A stretch of 64,000 bases of DNA from Planctomycetota bacterium (GTDB taxonomy: Bacteria > Planctomycetota > Planctomycetia > Planctomycetales > Planctomycetaceae): the NCBI GenBank assembly GCA_018242525.1, contig JAFEBS010000023.1, forward strand, positions 186,001 to 250,000. Reading direction: 5' to 3'. A program made the position numbers and the translations under genes. Shown piece by piece: positions 28,221 to 36,770 of the stretch; the first letter of the stretch is position 1, and every line of letters begins with the position of its first letter. Below the pieces are notes generated by a model, which saw only the letters and a program-made list of their open reading frames with translations, was not told the DNA's origin and ran no database searches.

Positions 28221-29132
28221 TCATTTCCTTACGGACTGGTGCATCCCGACCCGGTGAGTCAGGTAATGTGCCAATGCCGCGTCCAGGTGCTGACTGGTGC
28301 GGATGGTGTGATAGTCAATCATTTGTCGAGTGCAATGTCGGCGCACGTCGTCCACAAACGCATTGACGGCGGCCAGGTATCCGTCGCGCAGGGAACGGGG
28401 ATCGCAGATCAAGTCACCCATTTCCTCCATGCCTTCGAACTTCGTCGTGCCGGCATAGTTGAAATCGAGTTCCTCGTCGTCCATGACGTGGAAGACCATC
28501 ACGTCGTGCCCACGGGTGCGCAGCAGTTTCAGACCTTTGAACAAACCATCGCGATCGACGAACAGATCCGAAATCACCACGATCAGGCCGCGACGTGTCT
28601 GCTGATCGGCGACCTGGGTGAGCAACTTCTGCAGGTCGGTCTTTTTGGCGGGTTTCTGGATGTCCAGTGACGCCAGGATCGAACTCAGGTGGTTCTGCTT
28701 GCTGCTGGGGGGGATCGTGGACCGGATCACATCGTCAAAGGTGATCATGCCGACCGAGTCCTGCTGACGGAGCAGCAGATACGACAACGAGGCGGCGATC
28801 CGGCAGGCGTATTCGTACTTCGACAGTGCATGGGAACCGAACTGCATCGATTCCGACAGATCGACCAGCAGCGTGGTGCGAAGGTTGGTTTCTTCTTCGT
28901 ACTGCTTGATGTAGTAGCGATCGGTCTTGGACCAGACTTTCCAGTCGATGCGCCGGATGTCGTCACCCGGCGCGTACTCACGGTGCTGCGCGAATTCGAC
29001 CGACTGGCCGAAATACGGGCTGCGGTGCAGTCCGGACAGAAACCCCTCGACGACATTGCGGGCCAGAATCTCCAGCCGCGAAATGCGGGCGATGGCTTCA
29101 GGCGGCAAAAATCTTCGCGAGGTTTGGGTCAC
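28221..29132 (-). CDS. DUF58 protein
   Basis: 303 residues. The family signature [24 protein letters not shown] lies near residue 45-70, followed by a VWA-like fold with [12 protein letters not shown], a complete DxSxS metal site, and [12 protein letters not shown] further on. DUF58 proteins nearly always pair with a MoxR ATPase, which folds or activates them. The start overlaps the MoxR stop by 35 bases on the same strand; I see no better start, as conserved residues begin immediately after it. Expected on the cytoplasmic face. Confidence 0.95.
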   Translation of the reverse strand: MTQTSRRFLPPEAIARISRLEILARNVVEGFLSGLHRSPYFGQSVEFAQHREYAPGDDIRRIDWKVWSKTDRYYIKQYEEETNLRTTLLVDLSESMQFGSHALSKYEYACRIAASLSYLLLRQQDSVGMITFDDVIRSTIPPSSKQNHLSSILASLDIQKPAKKTDLQKLLTQVADQQTRRGLIVVISDLFVDRDGLFKGLKLLRTRGHDVMVFHVMDDEELDFNYAGTTKFEGMEEMGDLICDPRSLRDGYLAAVNAFVDDVRRHCTRQMIDYHTIRTSQHLDAALAHYLTHRVGMHQSVRK

Positions 29133-30153
29133 GAGTCAGCTCGCCTTCCTTTGACGGTGTGGACCGAATCAATTGTTCGACAACCTTGTCCGAAGTGATC
29201 CCTTCGCTCTCGGCCGCAAAGCTGACCACGATCCGGTGCCGCAGGACGGGAGCAGCCAGGGCCTGGATGTCGTCCGTCGACACGTATGTCCGTCCATTGA
29301 GCAAGGCGCGTGCCTTGGCTCCCAGCAGCAGGAACTGAACCGCTCGCGGCCCGGCTCCCCAGCTCAATTGATCCTCGACAAACTGGGGGACCCCCGATTC
29401 GCCCACGCGGGTCTGGCGCACCAGGGCCAGTGCGTAGTCGACGACGTGATCGCTGGCGGGAACCTGTCGCACCAGCTTCTGGAGTGCCAGGATTTCCGGG
29501 CCGTCCAACACCGTCTTAATATCGTCTTTTTGCAGCGACGTGGTCCGCTTGGCGATCAGGCGTTCTTCTTCAAACGTGGGGTACTTCACGAACACCTTGA
29601 ACATGAACCGATCCTGCTGCGCTTCGGGCAGTGAATAGGTGCCTTCCTGCTCGATCGGGTTCTGCGTGGCGAGCACGAAGAAGGGGTCGGCCAGGATGTG
29701 TCGCGTCTGGCCAACCGTGACCTGGCGTTCCTGCATGGCTTCCAGCAAGGCGGCCTGAGTCTTGGGAGGCGTCCGGTTGATTTCGTCGGCCAGGACGACG
29801 TTGTGGAACAACGGACCGGCAATAAACTGCGGCTCGCGACGACCGGTCTCGCGGTTTTCCTGCAGGACGTCCGTTCCGGTGATGTCGGCGGGCATCAGGT
29901 CGGGAGTGAACTGGATGCGGGCAAAACTCATCGACAGGCAACGCGCCAGCGTGCTGATCATCAATGTCTTGGCCAGTCCAGGAACCCCTTCCAGCAGGCA
30001 GTGACCGCGGCTGAACAGGGCAATCAGCAACTGCTCGATGACGTCGTCCTGGCCGACGATCACTTTGGCCATCTGTTCCTTGATCGACTGATACGCCGTA
30101 CCGAGTTTGGCGATTGAAGCCTCGATCTCGGCTTGTGATACAGAATCGCTCAT
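29098..30153 (-). CDS. MoxR-family AAA ATPase
   Basis: About 351 residues. Walker A is EGVPGLAKT near residue 54, Walker [10 protein letters not shown] near 119, and the sensor motif ATQNP near 164; the [13 protein letters not shown] stretch is typical MoxR. The start ATG 30153 follows GGGAGAT at a suitable distance; the 24 residues upstream in frame look unrelated. MoxR ATPases act as chaperones for VWA-containing partners, and here four VWA or BatA type products follow in order. It is the first gene of the ten-gene minus-strand operon, and the promoter should lie between 30154 and 30337. Confidence 0.96.
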   Translation of the reverse strand: MSDSVSQAEIEASIAKLGTAYQSIKEQMAKVIVGQDDVIEQLLIALFSRGHCLLEGVPGLAKTLMISTLARCLSMSFARIQFTPDLMPADITGTDVLQENRETGRREPQFIAGPLFHNVVLADEINRTPPKTQAALLEAMQERQVTVGQTRHILADPFFVLATQNPIEQEGTYSLPEAQQDRFMFKVFVKYPTFEEERLIAKRTTSLQKDDIKTVLDGPEILALQKLVRQVPASDHVVDYALALVRQTRVGESGVPQFVEDQLSWGAGPRAVQFLLLGAKARALLNGRTYVSTDDIQALAAPVLRHRIVVSFAAESEGITSDKVVEQLIRSTPSKEGELTRDPNLAKIFAA

Positions 30154-30337
30154 GACGTTACCATCTCCCCATGCGGAGGAAGGGATTGTGAAGGATTGGA
30201 GAACCTTGTGCATCCTAACGGTCACCCGGACCAGACGCGACCCAGTAAGCCACGGTTTTCAACGGGAGCGAATTTTTCGGCAGGAGGCCGTTTCGGGCTC
30301 CGCAGGCTTCATGGTGGCTTCAGGATGGCTCGAGCTT

Positions 30338-31564
30338 TCAGTCCTCGGAGCGTTTGGCACGGAATGCCGCCAGCCGTCGGACCAGTTCTTCGCAGACTTC
30401 GGGTTGCTGGGTAGACAGATCGGTCACGTCCCAGATGTCCTCGGGTTTGGCGAAGAGTTGCACCTGTTCCGGCCAGTCCGTGTCGCCGTAGCAGACGTCG
30501 GCACGGATCGCTTGATCACGGGTCGTCAGCCGGATCAGGCAATTCCAGTCTGGCGTTCGCAGGCCCAGTTGACGATCACCATCGGCCACGATGATTTCCG
30601 TCCGGGCTGGCCCTTCCGAAACCGCTTCCTGCAACAGGCTGCGTCCAGTGCCAGGAACCGAATTGGCGGGAAGCCGAAACCAGTCCACCAGTGTGGGGAG
30701 CAGGTCGGTTGTTTGGACAAACCGCTGGCAACGCAGGCTGGAAATTTCGGTAAACCGAACGTCGCCTTGAATCGACATCACGAGCGGACTGCGTGTTTCC
30801 TGGTCTCGAAGATGGTCCGCCGGTGTGTCTTTTCGAGCCGTCGGTGTCGCGTTGATAAAGTTTTCGGTCCAACTGCGGCCTCGACTGGCACAGACCATGA
30901 CCAGGGTCGGAACAGGCGCTCCGTTGGCAGTCGGTCCAGCGGCAGCAATCTGTGAGAACAGTTCCCCCAGCCAATGGTCGACCAGTGAAACGCTCCCGGC
31001 AGCAACGGCAATCAGTTTCGACCATTCGTCGCGCGGGGTGGCGCTCAGCAGTTCGTCCCGCTCTTCGAAGTCTTCTTCATAGAGGGTGGCAAAACCCTCG
31101 GGCGGAAGTCCGGGTTCCGGCGCGTGAATCCAGATCAGCCGGTTGTCCACGGAACGGGAGTCTTTCAAAAGTGAGGTGGCGGCCTGGACCAGTCGGGCAA
31201 TCGGCACTTCATGCGGGGCGGCTTCCAGACCATTGACACCGGACACACGGACGACATGGTCGAACCGAGTCTCATCGGCCGGGTTGAAGAGACAAAGATC
31301 ATCGACAAACAGGTGTGACTGTATTCCGGCAGCACTCAGGAAATCACCGAGTGATCGGTCCGCCGGTCTGGCAGGATGCAGGGAATGATGTCCCGTCAAC
31401 CAGGCGCGGCCACTGTCGGCGCCCATGGAATCGGCAAAATAGTTGTCGAAGACGGTGGCCGTGGCCGCCATGCGGTCGATGTTGGGAGTTTCGATCCATT
31501 CATTCCCATAGCACCCGACAAGTCGTGATGCAAGTCGGTCAAACGTCACTACGATGGCCTGCAT
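30338..31564 (-). CDS. Sulfatase-fold protein with degenerate active site
   Basis: About 408 residues of the alkaline-phosphatase/sulfatase superfamily. The fold is recognisable at the N-terminus: VVTFDRLASRLVGCYG, TPNIDRMAATATVFDNYFADS, and a C-terminal DLSTQQPEVCEELVRRL. The usual C/S-x-P-S-R modification motif should sit at ADSGRAWLTG; there, the formylglycine Cys/Ser is Ala and the Pro is Ser. One of the two N-terminal metal aspartates is also missing (LASRLVG in place of xxDxLG). It lacks a signal peptide. I expect no sulfatase activity. The gene lies 184 bases before moxR on the same strand and could share its function, though not proven. Start may be 31564 or 31570. Confidence 0.8.
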   Translation of the reverse strand: MQAIVVTFDRLASRLVGCYGNEWIETPNIDRMAATATVFDNYFADSMGADSGRAWLTGHHSLHPARPADRSLGDFLSAAGIQSHLFVDDLCLFNPADETRFDHVVRVSGVNGLEAAPHEVPIARLVQAATSLLKDSRSVDNRLIWIHAPEPGLPPEGFATLYEEDFEERDELLSATPRDEWSKLIAVAAGSVSLVDHWLGELFSQIAAAGPTANGAPVPTLVMVCASRGRSWTENFINATPTARKDTPADHLRDQETRSPLVMSIQGDVRFTEISSLRCQRFVQTTDLLPTLVDWFRLPANSVPGTGRSLLQEAVSEGPARTEIIVADGDRQLGLRTPDWNCLIRLTTRDQAIRADVCYGDTDWPEQVQLFAKPEDIWDVTDLSTQQPEVCEELVRRLAAFRAKRSED

Positions 31565-31692
31565 AAGCATTCTTTTTCAAAGTATTCCGAAACACGGAGC
31601 TTGGAACTGCAGGGTTGTCGATTGCCCAGAGTCCAGATCAACGTTCATTCGGTGCGGTCCTGGCGGCCGTTCGGTGGCGGTTCCCAGTCGAC

Positions 31693-31725
31693 AAAAAAAC
31701 GAAGCCCGGTTCGCACCGGGCTTCG
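31693..31725 (-). terminator. Intrinsic terminator (minus strand)
   Basis: Perfect 11-bp stem CGAAGCCCGGT / ACCGGGCTTCG with a 4-base loop, followed on the minus strand by seven T residues. It lies 28 bases past the stop of the minus-strand gene ending at 31754 and so ends its transcript. Confidence 0.93.
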
Positions 31726-31753
31726 TCTGGTTTAACAATGTCATTGGCAAAAA

Positions 31754-32023
31754 TCACGCCTCGGCGAGATCGCGTCGCCAGCGGGGGCTGGAGAGAATCC
31801 CTTCGAGTTGCATTTCGTGGAGTTGATCAAGCCACGTGCCATCGAACTCAAACACTTCGTACATTCGCTGTGAGCGGTCGAAGCGCGGGTCTGTGGTACA
31901 GCCCCCTTCATCGGTTCGGGAGAGGCGACTGGGGACGATCAACAACCATGTTCGATCTCCAGCGCGTTCCCACGTGGGTTTCGTCCAACGAAAACCGACT
32001 TCCTGCAAATCCGTAACCGTCAT
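31754..32023 (-). CDS. Small protein of unknown function
   Basis: 89 residues starting at ATG 32023, eight bases after a strong GGGAGG. It is rich in Trp, Arg and acidic residues (VGFRWTKPTWERAGDRTWLLIVPSR) with no helix for the membrane and no export signal, so it should be cytoplasmic. It ends shortly before a clean intrinsic terminator, which supports that it is expressed as its own unit. I do not recognise the family. The frame continues upstream through decayed repeat DNA, which I do not consider coding. Confidence 0.72.
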   Translation of the reverse strand: MTVTDLQEVGFRWTKPTWERAGDRTWLLIVPSRLSRTDEGGCTTDPRFDRSQRMYEVFEFDGTWLDQLHEMQLEGILSSPRWRRDLAEA

Positions 32024-32138
32024 CGTTCGGCCTCCCTGCCAGGTTGACGACAGCGACTCACACCTTTGAGTCGCCCGAATCCTTCGTGGACGGATTATCA
32101 ATCGGCAACTTACGCCGGTCAACTCCAGAGCAGGTCCG

Positions 32139-32330
32139 TGGAACGGCAAATCTGAAAAGGAAAACAAGAAGTAAACAGGGGTGACTGCATCGGTCAGGGT
32201 GATTTGCGGTGTTTGGGCTGATTTCGTGCGTTCATCTATTTCTTCAGTGCTGCCCATTCTTTACGGGAGAAATCCGCCTCGGCGATCAAACCTTCCTGGT
32301 CGCGGAATTCGGTCGCAAGACCTTCCACTC
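32139..32330 (-). pseudogene. Decayed copy A of the archaemetzincin gene 3' end
   Basis: On the minus strand, up to the stop at 32236-32238, this can be read as EFRDQEGLIAEADF then SRKEWAALKK. It aligns with the C-terminus of the intact protease at 36771 (EFCDREGLSTEATFFKREWYAIRK). The 95 bases beyond the stop match the flank of copy B (34012-34112), including GAAAAGGAAAACAAGAAG. No start or upstream domain remains. This is the most eroded of three copies. Confidence 0.8.
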
Positions 32331-32350
32331 GTGTTCTGTCAACGGCAACG

Positions 32351-32405
32351 GTTCCTGACCCGTTCCTGACACGTTCCTGACACGTTCCTGACACGTTCCT
32401 GACAC
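32351..32405 (+). repeat. Tandem repeat, GTTCCTGAC every 11 bp (5 copies)
   Basis: Five copies of GTTCCTGAC at 32351, 32362, 32373, 32384 and 32395, joined by CC or AC dinucleotides. The period of 11 bp is close to one helical turn. It lies between decayed repeat copy A and the convergent end of the 32473 gene, in DNA with no other gene. Confidence 0.92.
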
Positions 32406-32472
32406 CTTTGCCTGACCTTCGCTCGCGTCAATGGCCAATTCTGACTTTCACCACGGGCTGCTAGTGTCAATC

Positions 32473-33102
32473 CTACTCGGCAGTCGGTGCTTTTTTGAGA
32501 ATGGTCCAGTCATTCGCCTCAACAGGGTCTCTATCAACATATGTCATCATCGCCGAGCAGAACTCCTTCCAGTGGCCCTTTACCGTAATCTCCGCTCGAA
32601 GAACGTTCCACGACGTTTCAATTCCCTGGTCTTGCAACGCGGCACCGACCTCTTTAATGTCATTATTAATTGCAGATATCCTGAATCCGTCCGACGTAGT
32701 TACTATCCGCACTGGAGTACATCTTACCTTATTTCCAAAAGTCAAATCCTTACCATGCGGATCAGACTTGTGGTCGAGGCGGATCACTCCTAGGTACCGA
32801 CCCTTCTTTTTTGTGGACGCCGTGGCCACCATCAGTACAGAGTCCAATGGTGCACCATCCGTCACAGTATGCACAGCATACCACTTGTTCTCCAGTTGCC
32901 GAATCTCCCAACGATTCTCTACTTCACCAAGCGGGGAGACGGCTGAGCTTTGCCATGAACCGATTAGCCCCTCCAAAGAAACCGCGTCGAAAGTGTCATC
33001 ACCTATTGACACTACATACCAGTACCCGATCGCAGCCGACTGGAGCAGGAACAACGCGGCGGAACACACAACAGCCGTCATCCAGTGTCTAATGTCGATC
33101 AT
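32473..33102 (-). CDS. Membrane-anchored protein of unknown function
   Basis: 209 residues. Residues 8-32 form an N-terminal membrane helix (TAVVCSAALFLLQSAAIGYWYVV), and the rest is a soluble beta-rich domain that begins GLIGSWQSSAVSPLGEVENRWEIRQ and resembles a lipocalin-like or lipid-binding barrel in its pattern of alternating residues; I make no family claim. A GAGGAG precedes the ATG by ten bases. Base composition is lower in GC than the surrounding core genes. It lies alone in an accessory zone with decayed genes on both sides. Confidence 0.7.
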   Translation of the reverse strand: MIDIRHWMTAVVCSAALFLLQSAAIGYWYVVSIGDDTFDAVSLEGLIGSWQSSAVSPLGEVENRWEIRQLENKWYAVHTVTDGAPLDSVLMVATASTKKKGRYLGVIRLDHKSDPHGKDLTFGNKVRCTPVRIVTTSDGFRISAINNDIKEVGAALQDQGIETSWNVLRAEITVKGHWKEFCSAMMTYVDRDPVEANDWTILKKAPTAE

Positions 33103-33347
33103 AATACATCGTCTCCTCTATTGCAAATCGCAATCACAGTAAGAACACGTACCTTCCTTTGTTCTTTGTTTCGGGTACATCCGACTTTTTGGGGGGATGA
33201 GTTGAAAAACGCGGACAGGCCGGTCACCAATGGAGTTGTGTTAGCAGCACGACATTCCAAAGGAGTAGGCCAGCATGTCTGCCGGCGCATTGTATCGGGA
33301 AATGGGGTTGGAAGGATATCGAATTGAAGGGACATCGACGACAGAAC

Positions 33348-34010
33348 TCAAAGGGGGCAGGATTCGTTGTTTTCATTGGGATCAGTATCTGTGGGCAAGA
33401 GCGGTCGATTCTGGGGGCGTCGACGCGGGCGTAATGTCGATTCCAAGCCAAGGCGTTTTACAATCGATTCTATCCAGGTCGCGTAGCCGTGGGGAGCACC
33501 CCACTGTGCGCAGCGGCGGATCGCAGCCAACTCCTTGTCGGTCAGTGGCTGATTGACACGCTCGATCCAATTCGACCGGCGTGAAAGTAGCCAGGGAGAC
33601 AACAGGCATGGAGCGGGCTCGGTCGGTTGCAACCAGCGCTAAAGGGATCCCCAATGCCAGTCCTCGGCACGGAGCACGAGTTGGGCGCGGCAGGCATTGC
33701 GTTCCACGTACCGGCAGACTGTCAAAAAGTGGCCGTCATCCTGGATGGGAAAACTTTTGAATCTCCCCCTGGTAGACATGGCCTTCGCCGGAACTGTGGT
33801 AGTGAGCGTGATAACGCATCGTGTGCGCGGCCGTGATCCACCGCAGGAAATGACTCATTTCCTCGGCTTGATTCGTACGCAACACCAGATGCCAGTGGTC
33901 TGGCATTCAGTGATACGAAAACAGTTGCACGTCGTACAGTTGCAGCCCCTCACTCAGGATCCGCTCAATCGCCTCAAAGTCGCCTTGTCCTGGCCCCTTT
34001 GATTTCTCCA
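33348..34010 (-). pseudogene. Broken REP-associated tyrosine transposase (IS200-like, Y1/HUH)
   Basis: Read in three frames on the minus strand, the pieces form a recognisable transposase. First comes GDFEAIERILSEGLQLYDVQLFSY. An in-frame TGA follows, where the family has a Cys-Val before the Met. Then MPDHWHLVL with an intact HWH pair, HFLRWITAAHTMRYHAHYH, GHVYQG, and, after a frameshift, DGHFLTVCRYVERNACRAQL. After another shift come LLSPWLL and VERVNQPLTDKELAAIRR up to RLGLESTLRPRRRP and a stop at 33348. The N-terminal piece is missing where repeat copy B begins. Not functional. Confidence 0.88.
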
Positions 34011-34011
34011 C

Positions 34012-34282
34012 GCGCGGAACGGCTAATCTGAAAAGGAAAACAAGAAGTAAACAGGGGCGAATGTGTTGTGTGGGCGGTGTGCGATGTTTGGGTGAGTTTC
34101 GTGCGCCGTCTACTTTTTCAGTGCCGCCCATTCTTTACGGAACAAATCCGCCTTGGCGATCAATCCTTGCCGATCGCAGAATTCGGTGCTGAATGGGATC
34201 TGCGTCGCAGGTCCACCAGATCTTGGGCTGGCATTCCCTGCAGAATTCCAGGGGCTGTCGGTCACTTTCTTCGCGGGGTGAC
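34012..34282 (-). pseudogene. Decayed copy B of the archaemetzincin gene 3' end
   Basis: On the minus strand from 34282 the frame reads REESDRQPLEFC, ECQPKIWWTCDADPIQ. The intact gene at 36771 has the same text. Then a deletion and frameshift remove about five residues; in another frame it continues as TEFCDRQGLIAKADLFRKEWAALKK and stops at 34110. The zinc-binding helix is absent. The 3' flank from 34012 matches copy A. So this is a fragment of a former gene copy, with the 3' flanking DNA moved along. Confidence 0.88.
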
Positions 34283-34294
34283 ACTATCGTTGCG

Positions 34295-35749
34295 TCAACG
34301 GGATTGAATAACGGCAGAGATCCATCGACGGATCAAGTCCGATTCGTGGTCATCGGCGCTACGATTCCGCAGGCCCCTCGCTTGCACCAACCGCTTCGTT
34401 TGCGGCTGGATTTCGATCGTGATCTGTCGAATTCCATCGCACCGCATCGAAACGATGGCAGAGTATCCTGTCGCACATCTCGCGGCGTAGGTGGCAACAC
34501 AATGACTTAGCGCCTGACCTTCCTCAAACAAGTCTTTCCCCGAAGTCAGTTCTACAAAGTCCCATGCTCCGGATGGTGAATCAGTGGACCAGTTCCACGT
34601 GTGAGGCAACCACGAATACTGTGCCCACGGACGGGTTGCCTGTTCGCGATAGGCAACGCTGCGTTCGAGTGCGGCTCGGACGCTCCTGCCTTTTAGTGAG
34701 AATGGACGGTGAAAGCGTGCCTCTTCTGTGAACTCATGCATCGCCCACGACAGCACCAGATCACTCTCTTCATCGGACAATTGCGCTTGCTTGGAAATCA
34801 GCCAGCAAGCGGATTCGTGCCAGAAGCGATAATGCAACGCTTCTGCCGATAGCTCCGTTGGATCGATCACAAAAGCGGGGTTAGAAATCAACCTCTGTGC
34901 ATCGATGTCGTTTCCACCAAGTCGCCGCACCTCGGCATAGACGCAAGCCTCTGTCGGCGACATCGTGTCCGGCGCTTCGAACAGATACTGAACGAATCGG
35001 CGATGCATCTGCCATCCAAAAGTCGAAGCCGCCAGTTTCAGATCTGCACCTTGAGCAAGCAGGATGAACCAGGAGATCCACTTTGACCTCGGCTTGTCTC
35101 GAGTCCACTCGCAATACAAGAACGACGGTACCTCATAACGAACGAGCAGATGATCAACCAATGAGCGTGCATCACCCTGGTGCCAGTCCGCGGGATCTCG
35201 AATCCAGAATGGAGCGAACCAACAAAGGGATTTAACGAGAGGCGAATTCGGAAATGCTGCTTGAATTCGACCGATCTCACCCGGCGTTGATGGTCCTGCA
35301 AATGTACGAAGGATCTTCTCGGCGGCCGAATGGACTTCCGCTACGCTCCCAGCCAGGCCGCTCGACTGCGTCCAGAGGTCCTCGATGAGAGTTTCTTGCG
35401 AAACTGGTTTCCAAGGTTCCGCTTCTGAAGTTGCATGTCGAAATTCATGCGCAAGAACTTCAACCAGATCGTGGCACAACCCCACGGGTGGAGTGGTGAG
35501 ACGTGACAGTTTCTGATCCAACTCAAACCGAGCCAGATCGGCGGCGTCTCCACTATCATAGTAATCAAAATCGAATCCGTGCTCGTAGATCCACGGGTCG
35601 TAGTAGTCCCAATTGTCGTCACACGGCAAATCGGGAAGGTTGCGGTTCCTGGCGAAGCTTCTGCGCAGTTGACCGTCCATCAACGGTCTGTGCCAGTTTT
35701 GGACTTTCTGCCCGTTTCTCTTTTGTTTCACGGAGAGTTCCGACAGCAA
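34295..35749 (-). CDS. PcfJ-like domain protein
   Basis: 484 residues from a TTG; a GTG at residue 7 or ATG at residue 24 are alternatives, since none has a good ribosome binding site. The C-terminal 120 residues match the PcfJ-like pattern: LTSGKDLFEEGQALSHCVATY, then YSAIVSMR and QITIEIQPQTKRLVQARGLRNR. The first 360 residues are helical with many Trp and no known domain. PcfJ-like genes were first noted on conjugative plasmids but occur widely in chromosomes; the function is not known. It lies between a decayed gene fragment and a REP-framed transposase, which suggests arrival by transfer. Confidence 0.78.
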   Translation of the reverse strand: MLSELSVKQKRNGQKVQNWHRPLMDGQLRRSFARNRNLPDLPCDDNWDYYDPWIYEHGFDFDYYDSGDAADLARFELDQKLSRLTTPPVGLCHDLVEVLAHEFRHATSEAEPWKPVSQETLIEDLWTQSSGLAGSVAEVHSAAEKILRTFAGPSTPGEIGRIQAAFPNSPLVKSLCWFAPFWIRDPADWHQGDARSLVDHLLVRYEVPSFLYCEWTRDKPRSKWISWFILLAQGADLKLAASTFGWQMHRRFVQYLFEAPDTMSPTEACVYAEVRRLGGNDIDAQRLISNPAFVIDPTELSAEALHYRFWHESACWLISKQAQLSDEESDLVLSWAMHEFTEEARFHRPFSLKGRSVRAALERSVAYREQATRPWAQYSWLPHTWNWSTDSPSGAWDFVELTSGKDLFEEGQALSHCVATYAARCATGYSAIVSMRCDGIRQITIEIQPQTKRLVQARGLRNRSADDHESDLIRRWISAVIQSR

Positions 35750-35820
35750 TGACGGATTCAGGAGGTGGCACTGGTGATCCGGTCGATGTACACACCGTGT
35801 TCGACGTCAATGGCTCGCTT

Positions 35821-35863
35821 TTCGGGTGCCACTGGCGAGGCTTTGGTCGCCAGTGCCGATGCG
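35821..35863 (+). repeat. REP hairpin, left copy
   Basis: Contains the stem CACTGGCGA (35830-35838) and TCGCCAGTG (35847-35855) with an 8-base loop, preceded by TTCGGGTGC. The same sequence occurs in inverse orientation at 36663-36708, on the other side of the transposase gene. Similarity continues outward for about 20 bases (CGACGTCAA). Confidence 0.9.
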
Positions 35864-35961
35864 ATCCCTGCGAACATGAAGCGATTGTTGGGAGAAGAAT
35901 CGACTCCAGCATGGGTATTCCGTTCGGTTTTAACAACCGATTTGACTGTGTCCTCCGCGGA

Positions 35962-36537
35962 TTAGAAAAAGTCCCAAGGAAGACCGTGGATCGTGGGAAG
36001 ATCCGGGTCGACGAGTTTTGTGTTTGACGCATACCAGCGGGCACTCGACCATTTCCAGTCGATGGCGGTGCGAGTCAGTCCACGTCGGACGGGATTCTCG
36101 TGAACGTAGTCGATGGCTGCCATCACGGTTCGTTCGGTGAAAAGGTTGCGATCATAACCAGGGCCTTCCTGCCAGTATCGGAACGCGGTCTTTCCGGGAC
36201 GCTCCTGTATCGTCAATCGCTCCAGCAATGGACTCTGATTCTGTTCGAGGATTTGCTTGATTCGCGCCGAATGAGGCTGCTTGATGGCAGCGAGAAACCT
36301 GTCGATTCGGACCACTCTGGTTGTGGGAAGGACTAGAAGTTGCAGATGTTCCGGCATCAGGACAAATGCCACCAACCGGTAGGACCAGTTTTCGACGGCT
36401 CGATCAATCGACTGGCAAAGCAGCTTTCGCCAGACGTCATTCGTGATGAGCGGCATTCGCCGATAGCACGAAAACGTCAATTCACGCAGATCGCCGGGTT
36501 CATGGTGATGTCGAACCCGTTTTCGATGTCCAGCCAT
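35962..36537 (-). CDS. REP-associated tyrosine transposase (RAYT-like)
   Basis: 191 residues of the IS200-like Y1 transposase family. The usual segments are present: LRELTFSCYRRMPLITNDVWRKLL near residue 18, MPEHLQLLVLP near 60, the SARI region of the tyrosine helix, and AIDYVHENPVRRGL near 143. The HUH motif reads H-L-Q, so the second histidine is a glutamine, as in HUQ-type Rep enzymes. The catalytic tyrosine is not certain: the helix reads RFLAAIKQPHSARI, with no Tyr. It is flanked by REP hairpins in opposite orientation, 100-125 bases from each end, the arrangement expected of RAYT genes that move or maintain REPs. Confidence 0.87.
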   Translation of the reverse strand: MAGHRKRVRHHHEPGDLRELTFSCYRRMPLITNDVWRKLLCQSIDRAVENWSYRLVAFVLMPEHLQLLVLPTTRVVRIDRFLAAIKQPHSARIKQILEQNQSPLLERLTIQERPGKTAFRYWQEGPGYDRNLFTERTVMAAIDYVHENPVRRGLTRTAIDWKWSSARWYASNTKLVDPDLPTIHGLPWDFF

Positions 36538-36662
36538 GTTTTCGATCCTCGGATCGAATCATGCCCGCTGTCTGTGGGATAAGGTTTTATTCAACTCTTG
36601 TCGATCGCCCAAGCCACTCGAAAAAAATGAGAAGACCACAGATGTTGTTGGTTCATGGTAAG

Positions 36663-36708
36663 CGCATTGGCACTGGCGAGCAAAGCCTCGCCAGTGGCAC
36701 CCGAAAAT
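36663..36708 (-). repeat. REP hairpin, right copy
   Basis: Stem CACTGGCGAG (36671-36680) and CTCGCCAGTG (36687-36696), loop of 6, followed by GCACCCGAAAAT. It is the reverse complement of the left copy, with about 35 of 43 bases shared by eye. Confidence 0.9.
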
Positions 36709-36770
36709 CGGCACCTTGACGTCGACGCCTCCTCCAGATCGCGCGTCACCGCCGGAAATTATGCCGAAGA

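Noticed and set aside
35821..36708. CRISPR-like repeats
   Set aside because: Only two copies, inverted, with a transposase between them; they are REP hairpins.
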